Positions 29,860 to 38,518 of a stretch of 64,000 nt of DNA are shown here, piece by piece. The notes under the pieces are model-generated. The model did no database searches, had not been told where the DNA came from, and saw nothing but the letters and a program-made list of their open reading frames with translations. The number at the start of each line of letters is the position of its first letter. Position 1 is the first letter of the stretch. Origin of the DNA: Sphingomicrobium marinum (GTDB lineage: Bacteria > Pseudomonadota > Alphaproteobacteria > Sphingomonadales > Sphingomonadaceae); the NCBI RefSeq assembly GCF_026157105.1, contig NZ_JANPVQ010000001.1, positions 551,501-615,500 of the forward strand, read 5' to 3'. The position numbers and the translations under genes were made by a program.

Positions 29860-30732
29860 TCCGACAAGCACAAACCTTCCGACCCGGTCTTTGCCTCGTC
29901 AAAGTCCGACGCCACTGCCGCCAGCCACGTCACGTCATCGCCGCAGACCGAGAGCGAGGCCTACAAGCTCGCCTTCCAGGATCACGAGTTCCTGCTGCGC
30001 GACGATCTCCGGCCCGTTCGTTTCCAGCTCGAGCTTTTGAAGCCCGAGCTTCTCATGAACGAAGCGAAGATCAGGTCGCTGTTCGTGATGTATGGCAGCG
30101 CGCGCGTGCCCGAACCGGTCAAGGCGCAGGAATTGCTCGAAAAGGCCGAGACCGAATATGAGCGCAAGGTTGCCGAGCGGCTGGCTGCCAAGTCCAAATA
30201 TTATGACGAGGCGCGCAAGTTGGCGCGGATCGCGAGCACCTACCCGATCGACGAAGATGGCTGGCGCCATTTCGTGGTGACATCGGGGGGCGGGCCCAGC
30301 TTCATGGAAGCGGCCAATCGCGGTGCCCACGACGAAGGCAAGGAATCGATCGGCCTCAACATCGTGCTGCCGCACGAACAGCTGCCCAACACCTTCATCA
30401 CGCCCGAGCTGAGCTTCCAGTTCCACTATTTCGCGCTGCGCAAGATGCACTTCCTGATGCGCGCGCGCGCGGTTGCGGTGTTCCCGGGCGGGTTCGGCAC
30501 GTTCGATGAACTTTTCGAGCTGCTGACCCTCGTCCAGACCGGCAAGGTCCGCCCGATGCCGATCTTGCTGTTCGGCAAGGAGGAGTTCTGGGACCGGGTG
30601 GTGGATCTCGAAGCGCTGGCGCTCGAAGGCACGATCTCGCGGCATGACCTAGATCTCATCACCTGGTGCGAAACGGCCGAGGAGGCGTGGGAGAAGGTGT
30701 GCGAAGTCTACGAGGTAGACGACCACTACTAA
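29833..30732 (+). CDS. LOG-family (TIGR00730-type) protein
   Basis: A 299-aa Rossmann-like protein of the lysine-decarboxylase-like/LOG group. The family motif is seen as GGGPSFMEAANRGA and PGGFGTFDELFELLTLVQTGK (P-G-G-x-G-T-x-x-E). Canonical LOG proteins cleave cytokinin-type nucleotides to the free base and ribose phosphate; longer members such as this may act on other nucleotides. The ATG at 29833 is kept because AGGAAAGG sits 3-10 nt before it. The alternative ATG at 29857 (MSDKHKP) lacks such a site but would remove the odd N-terminus. Confidence 0.85.
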   Translation: MGSGYPLPMSDKHKPSDPVFASSKSDATAASHVTSSPQTESEAYKLAFQDHEFLLRDDLRPVRFQLELLKPELLMNEAKIRSLFVMYGSARVPEPVKAQELLEKAETEYERKVAERLAAKSKYYDEARKLARIASTYPIDEDGWRHFVVTSGGGPSFMEAANRGAHDEGKESIGLNIVLPHEQLPNTFITPELSFQFHYFALRKMHFLMRARAVAVFPGGFGTFDELFELLTLVQTGKVRPMPILLFGKEEFWDRVVDLEALALEGTISRHDLDLITWCETAEEAWEKVCEVYEVDDHY

Positions 30733-30736
30733 ACGG

Positions 30737-31213
30737 TCAGCCGCGCTTGCCCTTGCCGATGGCCGCTTCGCGTTCGGTGATCGCGGCCTTGGCGAATTGT
30801 TCGGGGTCGACGTCGATGGCCGCGGCTATCGCGTCCCATTCCAGATCGTCCTCATGCTGGAAGCGGATGCAGCTCTTGCCCATGTCGAGCTTCTTGCCAG
30901 CTTTCTTGTGCGCGTCGAGTAGCGCCTGTTTGCGCTCCTCGTTCATATAGGCGCACATGATATAGAGCCCGATATGCTTCTTCTGCGCAGCGAGCGCGGC
31001 GAACATCAGCGGCTTCTTGTTATAGGTCGGCCCTGAAACCGAAAGTGGGACCTCCCAGGTTGGGAAGCCCCACGTCATGTTCTCGTCATAGCCGTCGGGA
31101 ACCAGGCCCCGCATCTTGTCGACCAGCGCGGCAAACGTCTCACGACGCTTGTCGTCGACGCTGTCGATGTAGGCGGCGACGCTCGGTGAATTCCGATTGC
31201 CCGCCGATTGCAT
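30737..31213 (-). CDS. DUF1801-domain protein
   Basis: A 158-aa cytosolic protein of the DUF1801/YdhG-like type. The conserved features are the TPSVAAYI-like start, ENMTWGFPTWEVPLS and KKPLMFAALAAQKKHIGLYIM, with a C-terminal SCIRF segment. The family is structurally known but its function is not established. It follows the cytochrome c gene with a 1-nt stop/start overlap (TAATG), so the two are co-transcribed. It ends 4 nt from the convergent LOG gene. Confidence 0.85.
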   Translation of the reverse strand: MQSAGNRNSPSVAAYIDSVDDKRRETFAALVDKMRGLVPDGYDENMTWGFPTWEVPLSVSGPTYNKKPLMFAALAAQKKHIGLYIMCAYMNEERKQALLDAHKKAGKKLDMGKSCIRFQHEDDLEWDAIAAAIDVDPEQFAKAAITEREAAIGKGKRG

Positions 31214-31905
31214 TATTGCGCCTCGGGAACGTCGACGCCGCCGGCATCGCCGGTTCCCTCGACCTCGTCCTCGTTCAATTCGACATTGGTGTCTTCGGCG
31301 GTCTGCGCATCGCCATCGGCCGCGGCATCTTCGGCAGCGGCCTCATCCTCGCTCACCGGCGGCGGCGGGGGCGGGATCGCGATGCCCGAGCCCATCTGGT
31401 TCATATAGAGCATGATGTCGGCGCGGTCCTGCGGGTCAGGCAGGCCGGCAAAGCTCATCTTGGTGCCGGGGGCGAACGCCGAGGGCTTCTTGAGCCACTC
31501 GTTCATGTTGTCCCAGTCCCAGTTGCCGCCCTTTCCGGCGAGCGCATCCGAATAGCTGTAGCCGGCGTGGCCGGCGATCGGGTTGCCCATCGTATTGTAA
31601 AGCCCCGGGCCGATGCCGTTGGCACCGCCCTGGTTGATCGCGTGGCACGCCTGGCACTTGGCGAATTGCGATTCGCCGCGCGTGGCGTCGCCCTGCGCGA
31701 GATAGAAGGCGATCGGTTGTTCGGCCTCTACATCCCCAGTCGGGACGGACGCGTCCGCGACATAAGACGGGCAATAGCCGTCGCCCGCCGTGCAGCTGTC
31801 AAAATCGTCGTCATGGAAGATTTCGCCGGTCAAAAGAGCGGCACCTAATGCGATGATGCCGGCGAAAAGTGCCCAGCCGGCGATGGTGTTTTTGCGGTCG
31901 TCCAT
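31213..31905 (-). CDS. membrane-anchored c-type cytochrome with Pro-rich acidic tail
   Basis: A 230-aa cytochrome c of the class I c552/CycM type, held in the inner membrane by an N-terminal helix (about residues 9-27). The single heme site is C84-Q-A-C87-H88, and the axial Met is probably in GTKMSF. Typical c-type elements GIGPGLYNTMG, YSYSDAL and PQDRADIMLYM follow. After residue ~175 comes an unusual tail: six consecutive prolines and then about 50 residues dominated by Asp, Glu and Ala. It probably carries electrons between bc1 and the terminal oxidase. Confidence 0.9.
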   Translation of the reverse strand: MDDRKNTIAGWALFAGIIALGAALLTGEIFHDDDFDSCTAGDGYCPSYVADASVPTGDVEAEQPIAFYLAQGDATRGESQFAKCQACHAINQGGANGIGPGLYNTMGNPIAGHAGYSYSDALAGKGGNWDWDNMNEWLKKPSAFAPGTKMSFAGLPDPQDRADIMLYMNQMGSGIAIPPPPPPVSEDEAAAEDAAADGDAQTAEDTNVELNEDEVEGTGDAGGVDVPEAQ

Positions 31906-31959
31906 GGATCCCCGTCCGAAAAATGCGTTGCCGCCCTTTAGGGCGATGGGTTCAAAGGT

Positions 31960-32979
31960 TCAAGCGATCAGCGAAGGTTCTCGTTCCGAGGCCCGCCAGA
32001 CCGCTACGGCCTTGGCGTAAAGGGTCGGCAGGCCCGCTTCTTCAAGACGGTCGATCGGCTGCCACCAGCCGTCAATATCGTCCGGCACTGCATCGCGCGA
32101 TTCGATCTGCAGCGTGAGCGCGAAATGGGTGAAGACATGACGCACGGCTGGCAAGGGGGCCTGCAGCGGCTCGCCATCGCGCCAGTCTGTACCCGGCAAG
32201 GCGGCCATACCACCGAGCAGCCCGCTGGCCGGGCGACGGACCAGGAAGATGTTGCGGTCTTGCTCGATGATCCACGCAGTCCCGTGTCGTTCGGGCTTGG
32301 CTGTCCTTGCAAGCTTGGGCGGGAACGCTTCGGGTGTCCCCGAGGCGTAGGCCTTACAGACGCCTGCCAGCGGGCAAGCGTCACAGCGTGGCGCCGTGGG
32401 GCGGCAGATCGTAGCTCCAAGGTCCATCAGCGCCTGCGCGATATCGCCCGAGGGACCGTCGGCGAACAGATCGGCGGCGAGCGCGCGGATTTGCGGGCGT
32501 GTATCCTTGATCGGGCGATCGATGGCATGGAGGCGCGCAACGATGCGCTCGACATTGGTGTCGACCACGGTCGCCTGCTCGCCGAACGCGATCGCGGCGA
32601 TTGCCGCAGCGGTGTATTCGCCGATGCCGGGGAGTGCACGCAGGCCCGTTTCGTTTGTCGGAAAGCCGCCCATGGCTGCCACTTTGCGGGCGCAGGCGTG
32701 CAGATTGCGAGCGCGGGCGTAATAGCCAAGCCCTGCCCATTCGGCGAGCACCGCTTCGAGCGGCGCGGCGGCAAGATCGTCGATGGTAGGCCAGCGTTCG
32801 AGGAAACGCCGGTAACGCGGCGTCACCGTTGCCACGGTTGTCTGCTGCAACATGATTTCGCTCAGCCAGACATTGTACGGGTCAGCGGGCTCGTTGCTGC
32901 CGGGCGGCGTTCGCCACGGCAATTCTCTCGCCGTTTGACGATAATGATCGAGCAGTCGGGGAATCGCGGTAGCGGGCAC
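31960..32979 (-). CDS. mutY: adenine DNA glycosylase MutY
   Basis: A 339-aa base-excision-repair enzyme that removes adenine opposite 8-oxoguanine. The catalytic Glu41 lies in VWLSEIMLQQTTV. The HhH segment is LPGIGEYTAAAI, and VVDTNVERI contains the catalytic Asp region. The [4Fe-4S] ligands follow the family spacing C-x6-C-x2-C-x5-C (CRPTAPRCDACPLAGVC). A C-terminal NUDIX-like domain recognises 8-oxoG. A GTG at 32979 is chosen as the start; the frame is open further upstream but would run into the divergent dciA gene. Only 27 bp separate the two starts. Confidence 0.93.
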   Translation of the reverse strand: MPATAIPRLLDHYRQTARELPWRTPPGSNEPADPYNVWLSEIMLQQTTVATVTPRYRRFLERWPTIDDLAAAPLEAVLAEWAGLGYYARARNLHACARKVAAMGGFPTNETGLRALPGIGEYTAAAIAAIAFGEQATVVDTNVERIVARLHAIDRPIKDTRPQIRALAADLFADGPSGDIAQALMDLGATICRPTAPRCDACPLAGVCKAYASGTPEAFPPKLARTAKPERHGTAWIIEQDRNIFLVRRPASGLLGGMAALPGTDWRDGEPLQAPLPAVRHVFTHFALTLQIESRDAVPDDIDGWWQPIDRLEEAGLPTLYAKAVAVWRASEREPSLIA

Positions 32980-33006
32980 GGTCCTGCTATGGCATGAGGG
33001 CCGCCT

Positions 33007-33585
33007 ATGGCAAAGACGCCCTATCGTCCCGGTTCGCGCAAAAACCACGATCCCGACAAGCGGATCGGGAAGGTGCGGCGTGCGGGCGACCTTGTCGGCA
33101 AGATCGGCGGGGCGAGCTTCAAGCGCTTCGGCTTCGTGCAGGGCGCAATCGTGCATCGCTGGCCCGAAATCGTCGGCGAAAATTACGCCAAGGTGAGCGT
33201 ACCCGAATCGATCAAGTTTCCGCAGGGTCGCAAGACCGGCGGGACTTTGACGCTACTGGTGGAAGGTGCCCACGCGCCGCTGATGCAGCATATGGCGCCG
33301 CTCATCATCGATAAGGTCAATGCCTTTTTCGGACATGGCGCGATTGCCAAGCTGGTCTATCGCCAGGGCCGCGTCCCCAAGCCCGAACAACGCGTCGAGC
33401 GTACCGGCCCCAAGCCGGTGCCCAAGGAGCTGGGCGAGGGGCTGCGCGAGGTGGCCGATCCCGAACTTCGCGCCGTGCTGGAATCGCTGGCCGGCGCTAT
33501 CGAAGGCTCGCAAGGCGGGCCCGTCATCCCTAAGGTAGGCAAATTGACCGACCCGATTACCAAACGGAGCGAAAATGATTCGTGA
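33007..33585 (+). CDS. dciA: DUF721/DciA-type replicative helicase loader candidate
   Basis: A 192-aa protein of the DUF721 (DciA) family, whose characterised members load the DnaB replicative helicase in bacteria lacking DnaC. The KH-like core sits at about residues 40-120, with HRWPEIVGENYAKVSVPESIKF and the beta-strand region GTLTLLVEGAHAPLMQH. It is divergent from mutY and overlaps the following DsbA-like gene by 11 nt. Symbol assignment is by family; no experimental link is available here. Confidence 0.82.
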   Translation: MAKTPYRPGSRKNHDPDKRIGKVRRAGDLVGKIGGASFKRFGFVQGAIVHRWPEIVGENYAKVSVPESIKFPQGRKTGGTLTLLVEGAHAPLMQHMAPLIIDKVNAFFGHGAIAKLVYRQGRVPKPEQRVERTGPKPVPKELGEGLREVADPELRAVLESLAGAIEGSQGGPVIPKVGKLTDPITKRSENDS

Positions 33586-34336
33586 AGCAATTTTGAGCGC
33601 CAGCGTGCTGGCATTGGCAGCCTGCGGCGGTTCGGATACCGGCGGCGAGATTACCGGCCCGGACGATCCGATCGAAGCCGTAGCGGCACCCGAGGGATCG
33701 ACTTGGAGCCAGGTCGTCAGCAAGACCGATGCCGGCGGCTACCTCATGGGCAACCCCGATGCGCCAGTGAAGATCATCGAATTTTCCAGCCTGACCTGCC
33801 CCACCTGCGCGCGCTTCGAAGCCGAAGGCATGCCGGTGCTAAAGGAAAAATATATCGATAGCGGCCGCGTGAGCCTTGAATATCGCAACTTCGTCCGCGA
33901 TCCGCTCGACATCACGGCGGCGATCATCGCGCGCTGCGGCAGTGATGCCAGCTTCTTCCCGCTGACCGAGGCGCTGTTCGCCAGCCAGCAGCAGTGGGCG
34001 AGCCAAGGCATGCAGAACCTGCAGGCGCAGGCGGCGCAGATTGAGCAGCTCGCGCCCGATCAGCGTTTCAACGCCATCGCCGAGGCAGCGGGCCTCAAGA
34101 CGTTCGCGGCGCAGCGCGGCCTGCCCACGGCGCAGACCGAGGCCTGCCTGTCCAATGCAGACAATGCGACCTTGCTGACGACCATGCAGTCCGAAGGTTC
34201 GCAGGACTTCGACGTTACCGGTACGCCAACCTTCATCATCAACGGATCGAAGGTGCAGAACGCGGCGGTCTGGGCGCAGCTTGAACCGGTGCTGGCCATC
34301 GCGGTCGGCGAACCGCTGCCCGAAGACGGCGAATGA
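33575..34336 (+). CDS. DsbA-like thioredoxin-fold lipoprotein (CPTC)
   Basis: A 253-aa predicted lipoprotein with lipobox LALAAC (Cys17). The thioredoxin fold (DSBA-like, thioredoxin_4 type) begins around residue 50, with active site C75-P-T-C78 in SSLTCPTCARFEAEG and a late TGTPTFIING cis-Pro loop. It probably forms or isomerises disulfides in the periplasm. It overlaps dciA by 11 nt and is coupled by ATGA to a second DsbA-like gene, so the two are a tandem pair. Confidence 0.88.
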   Translation: MIREAILSASVLALAACGGSDTGGEITGPDDPIEAVAAPEGSTWSQVVSKTDAGGYLMGNPDAPVKIIEFSSLTCPTCARFEAEGMPVLKEKYIDSGRVSLEYRNFVRDPLDITAAIIARCGSDASFFPLTEALFASQQQWASQGMQNLQAQAAQIEQLAPDQRFNAIAEAAGLKTFAAQRGLPTAQTEACLSNADNATLLTTMQSEGSQDFDVTGTPTFIINGSKVQNAAVWAQLEPVLAIAVGEPLPEDGE

Positions 34337-35004
34337 TCCGGCTGCTCTTGGCGCTGGCGGCGGCGCTGTTCGTCGCCGCGCCCTCCTTCGCACAGGATGG
34401 CAACTGGTCGCAGACGCGCGCCGTTACCGATGCCAGCGGCTATGCGATGGGCAACCCGCAAGCGCCCGTCCATCTGGTCGAATATGTGTCGATCACCTGC
34501 CCGCATTGCGCTCACTTCATGGCCGAGGCGATGGAGCCGCTGGTCGCCGACTATGTCGACACCGGCAAGGTCTATTTCGAAATCCGCAATTTCATCCGCG
34601 ATCCCGCCGATCTTGCGGGCGCGATGATGGCGCGGTGCAGCGGCACGGATGGCTTTTTCAGCATGACTGACACGCTGCTCGCCAACCAGCAAAGCTGGCT
34701 CGGCGCGCTGCAGGCGAAACCGGCGGACGAACTCAACATGTTGCTCCAGACCCAGGGACTTGAAGGCATCGTCACGGTATCGGGCATGGCCGCGTTGGCC
34801 GAGGCGGAGGGACTCGATCCCGCTACCCGCGCGCAGTGCCTTTCGGGTCAGCCGCATGTCGACCATCTGATCAACATGACGCAGGTCGCAAGGCAGGAGC
34901 ATGGCGTTCGCGGCACGCCGTCATTCCTCGTCAATGACGTCTTGGTTAGCGCCCATGACTGGGCTAGCCTCAAACCCTTGTTGGATGCCGCATCAGCTGA
35001 GTAG
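34333..35004 (+). CDS. DsbA-like thioredoxin-fold protein (CPHC)
   Basis: A 223-aa periplasmic protein with a cleavable signal (MIRLLLALAAALFVAAPSFA, cleavage after residue 20). The active site is C56-P-H-C59 in SITCPHCAHFMAEA, the same dipeptide as E. coli DsbA, and RGTPSFLVND is the cis-Pro loop. It shares the GYxMGNPxAPV lead-in and overall order with the preceding lipoprotein, so they are paralogues with different active-site dipeptides. The likely oxidant DsbB is encoded at 46759-47262. Confidence 0.88.
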   Translation: MIRLLLALAAALFVAAPSFAQDGNWSQTRAVTDASGYAMGNPQAPVHLVEYVSITCPHCAHFMAEAMEPLVADYVDTGKVYFEIRNFIRDPADLAGAMMARCSGTDGFFSMTDTLLANQQSWLGALQAKPADELNMLLQTQGLEGIVTVSGMAALAEAEGLDPATRAQCLSGQPHVDHLINMTQVARQEHGVRGTPSFLVNDVLVSAHDWASLKPLLDAASAE

Positions 35005-35028
35005 CGATTCGCGGCGGGGGAGAATGGC

Positions 35029-38000
35029 TTGCAGTTTCGCCGCCTGAAACTCAGCGGCTTTAAAAGCTTCGTCGAACCGGCCGAATTGCGTATCGAGCCG
35101 GGGCTGACCGGGGTCGTGGGTCCCAATGGCTGCGGCAAATCCAACCTATTGGAAGCCATCCGCTGGGTGATGGGCGAAGGTTCGCCCAAATCCTTACGCG
35201 GCGGCGGCATGGAAGACGTCATCTTCGCGGGCACCGAAACCCGTCCCGCGCGCGATTTCGCCGAAGTCTCGCTGCTGATCGAGCGCGGCCAGGAGGCGGG
35301 CGAGGAAGCGGGCGAGAACGAGGTCACCCGCCGGATCGAACGCGGCGCTGGCTCCGCTTACCGCATGAACGGGCGCGACGTGCGCGCCAAGGATGTCAGC
35401 CTGCTGTTTGCCGATGCGGCGACGGGCGCGCACAGCCCCGCGCTCGTCAGCCAGGGCAAGATCGGGCAGGTCATATCGGCCAAGCCGCAGCAGCGGCGCC
35501 AGATGCTGGAAGAGGCGGCCGGGATCGCCGGCCTGCATCGCCGCCGCAAGGACGCCGAACAGAAGCTGCGGCAGGCGGAAACCAATCTCGAGCGCTTGGA
35601 TCACCTGCTTGGCGAACAGGCGGCGCGCGCCGCGGCGTTGAAGCGCCAAGCGCGGGCGGCGGAGCGCTATCGCAAGCTGTCCGAAGAGATAAAGGTCGCC
35701 GAAGCGCGGCTGCTCGTATCGCAGTGGCAGGACGCCGAGCGCATGGCGAAGGCGGCGCGCGAGGAAGCCGAGAAGGCCAAGGGGCGCACCAGCGAACTCA
35801 GCGAAGCACGCACCAAGGCGCAGGAAGCCCAGGTCATGGCGGCCAAGGCATTGGCGACGGCGCGCGACGATACGGTCAATGCGCGCTCGGCGGGGCAGGA
35901 GATGGCGCACCGGCTGGCGACCGCACGCGCCGAGCATGATGCGACCAAGCGGCGGATCGACGAACTCGACGCGGCCTATTCGGCGCTCGCGGCAGAAACC
36001 GCGCGTGAAGAAGCGCTCAAGGAGGATGCTGCCAAGGCCATCGCGGCGCTGAGCGCCGAACGCGAACGGCTGGACGAGCGGATTGAGGCGAGCGAGGCCT
36101 CGGCGGGCGAGATGGCCGAAGCGCTCGGCGCGGCCGAAAGCAATGCAAGCGATGCCGATGCCGCGCTTGCCGCCCTGGTGGCACGCGATGCGGCGATGCG
36201 CGCCGAACGACGCGTGGCCGATGCCGCCTTGGAAAGCGCCGAAGCGCAGCTGGCGCGGATCACGGCCGATCTGGAGCGTATCGACGACCTGGCGGGGGAA
36301 CTCGGTGACGGGAGTGAAGAACAAACGCGGCTGAAAGCGGCCGAGAAAGCCCGGGCGGACGCCGAGAATGACGCTAAGGCGGCCGAGGCCGCGATGGCGC
36401 GCGCCGAGCGAGAGCGGCTGGCGGCGGTCGAGGCGCGTGACGAAGCGCAAAGCGCGCTGGCGGCGGCCAAGGCCGAACTGGCGGCAGCAAATAGCGAACT
36501 CGAGGCCTTGTCGCGCGCGCTCGACCAAGGCGGAAAGGGCGCGATCGCGGGTCTCAAGGCCGCGCCGGGGTTCGAACAGGCGCTGGCCGCGGCTTTGGGC
36601 GACGATATCGAAGCCGAGATTGGCGGCGACGGGCCGCGGCGCTGGGACATGCCGGATGGCGGCGATGACCCCAAATTGCCCAACGGTGCGGTGCCGCTCG
36701 CCGCGCGGGTGGAGGCGCCAGCCGAACTGAAGCGTCGCCTTGCGATGGTCGGCGTGGTCGATCGTGACACGGGGCAAAAGCTCGCCGCCGGTCAGCGGAT
36801 CGTCACGCGCGACGGCACGATGCGACGCTGGGACGGGTTCACCGTGCGCGGTGCGGGGGCGGCTGCGGCCGAACGATTGGTGCGGATCAACCGCAAGGAT
36901 GCGCTGGGGCGTGAGCTACCAGGCCTCGAAAAGGCGGTGGCGGCGGCCGAGGCGGCGCTAAGCGCAGCGTCGGGCGATGTCGAGGCGCAGCGCCGTGCCG
37001 GCGAGGAAGCGCGCACCGCGCTCGCCGAGGCAGAGAAAAAGGGGCGCGAAGCCGGGCGCGAGGCCGATGCCGCGCGCGTGGCGATCGAACGACTGGCGAG
37101 CCGCCGCGAGACGATCGACCAGCGCCGCGACGAACTCAAACCCCTCCTGAAGACCGCCAAGGAAGCGGTGGCAGAGGCCGAAGCGGCGATGAAGAAGTTG
37201 CCCGACAGCGACAAGCTCGAAGCCGAGCTTGAGGAAGCCCGGGCAGCAGCCAACGCGGCAGGGCAAGCCGTGGCCGAACAACGCGCCGCAGCTGCGACGC
37301 GCCAGCGCGAGCTTCAGGCGGCGCGCGAACGCCACGCAGCCGCGGGCAAGGAAATGGGCGACTGGCGGGCGCGGGCGCGCGATGCCGAAAAGCGTCTGGA
37401 AGAGACAGCGGAACGGGCGGAACGCCAGGCGCAGGAGCGCGCCGCCCTGCGCGAAAAGCCCGCGCAACTACGCGAAGCCATTGCCAAGCTGGAGGCCGAA
37501 AGCAGCGAAGGTGATGCCGCGATTTCGAAAGCCGCGGCGATCGAGGAACAGGCGCGCGAGGCATTGTCGAGGGCCGAGACGGTCCTCGCCGACGCCGCCG
37601 AAGCCTTTGCCTCCGCGCGCGAACGCCGCGCCGCCGCGTTGGCGCGGGCCGAAGCGGCAGAAGAGCGGCGCGGCGATGTGTCGCGGCACTGCCAGGAACG
37701 CTTTGACCGTGCGCCGGGTGCGCTTCCCGCCCTCTTCGACTTCTCCGCCGATGACTTGAAAGGTGCCGAGGCCGAAAAAGCCGACCACGACCGCCTGGTC
37801 GCGGATCGCGAACGGATCGGGCCGGTCAATCTCGTCGCCGAGCAGGAATTGAAGGAGCTGGAGGAAACCCAGCTCGCCAATGCCGAAGAACGCGAGGAGC
37901 TGGGCGAGGCGATCAGCCGTCTGCGCGGCTCGATCGGCCATCTCAATCGCGAAGGCCGCGTGCGGCTGCTGGCTGCGTTCGAACAGGTCAACGATCACTT

Positions 38001-38442
38001 CAAGTCGCTGTTCACCACGCTGTTCGGCGGCGGCCAGGCGCACCTGGCGCTGGTCGATAGTGACGATCCTCTCGAGGCGGGCCTCGAGATCATGGCGCAG
38101 CCGCCGGGCAAGAAGCTGGCCGCGCTCACGCTGCTGTCGGGCGGCGAACAGGCACTGACCGCGGTGGCGCTGATCTTCGCGCTGTTCCTTACCAACCCCG
38201 CCCCGATCTGCGTCCTCGACGAAGTCGACGCGCCATTGGACGATGCCAACGTCGAACGTTTCTGCGACCTGCTCGACCGGATGAACCAGGAAACCGACAC
38301 GCGCTTCATGATCGTCACGCATAACGCGGTGACGATGAGCCGGATGGACCGGCTCTACGGCGTGACCATGATCGAAAAAGGCGTCAGTCGCCTTGTCTCG
38401 GTCGATCTAGGCGCAGCGGAGGAACTCATCGCCGCCGAATAG
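35029..38442 (+). CDS. smc: chromosome segregation protein SMC (TTG start)
   Basis: A 1137-aa chromosome-condensation ATPase. Walker A GPNGCGKS is at 31-38. Long coiled coils (about 160-495 and 645-930) flank a hinge with the GLKAAPGFEQALAAALGDD region. The C-terminal head has the signature LLSGGEQALTAVALIFALF and Walker B PICVLDEVDAPLDD. The start must be the TTG at 35029: an in-frame TAG at 35002-35004 leaves no upstream ATG or GTG, and GGGGGAG at 35015-35021 is well placed. An out-of-frame ATG at 35024 is a decoy. Confidence 0.95.
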   Translation: MQFRRLKLSGFKSFVEPAELRIEPGLTGVVGPNGCGKSNLLEAIRWVMGEGSPKSLRGGGMEDVIFAGTETRPARDFAEVSLLIERGQEAGEEAGENEVTRRIERGAGSAYRMNGRDVRAKDVSLLFADAATGAHSPALVSQGKIGQVISAKPQQRRQMLEEAAGIAGLHRRRKDAEQKLRQAETNLERLDHLLGEQAARAAALKRQARAAERYRKLSEEIKVAEARLLVSQWQDAERMAKAAREEAEKAKGRTSELSEARTKAQEAQVMAAKALATARDDTVNARSAGQEMAHRLATARAEHDATKRRIDELDAAYSALAAETAREEALKEDAAKAIAALSAERERLDERIEASEASAGEMAEALGAAESNASDADAALAALVARDAAMRAERRVADAALESAEAQLARITADLERIDDLAGELGDGSEEQTRLKAAEKARADAENDAKAAEAAMARAERERLAAVEARDEAQSALAAAKAELAAANSELEALSRALDQGGKGAIAGLKAAPGFEQALAAALGDDIEAEIGGDGPRRWDMPDGGDDPKLPNGAVPLAARVEAPAELKRRLAMVGVVDRDTGQKLAAGQRIVTRDGTMRRWDGFTVRGAGAAAAERLVRINRKDALGRELPGLEKAVAAAEAALSAASGDVEAQRRAGEEARTALAEAEKKGREAGREADAARVAIERLASRRETIDQRRDELKPLLKTAKEAVAEAEAAMKKLPDSDKLEAELEEARAAANAAGQAVAEQRAAAATRQRELQAARERHAAAGKEMGDWRARARDAEKRLEETAERAERQAQERAALREKPAQLREAIAKLEAESSEGDAAISKAAAIEEQAREALSRAETVLADAAEAFASARERRAAALARAEAAEERRGDVSRHCQERFDRAPGALPALFDFSADDLKGAEAEKADHDRLVADRERIGPVNLVAEQELKELEETQLANAEEREELGEAISRLRGSIGHLNREGRVRLLAAFEQVNDHFKSLFTTLFGGGQAHLALVDSDDPLEAGLEIMAQPPGKKLAALTLLSGGEQALTAVALIFALFLTNPAPICVLDEVDAPLDDANVERFCDLLDRMNQETDTRFMIVTHNAVTMSRMDRLYGVTMIEKGVSRLVSVDLGAAEELIAAE

Positions 38443-38465
38443 GCAAGAAGTGCCATTTTGCTATT

Positions 38466-38484
38466 GCGAATGATTTTCAATAAC
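38466..38484 (+). promoter_or_regulatory. Fur-box-like iron operator
   Basis: GCGAATGATTTTCAATAAC matches 13 of 19 positions of the classical Fur box by hand count. It lies 35 bp before a TonB-dependent siderophore receptor, the expected place for an iron-responsive operator. Confidence 0.55.
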
Positions 38485-38518
38485 GGTAGCGACGCTCCCA
38501 ACATCTAAGGGAGTAATC

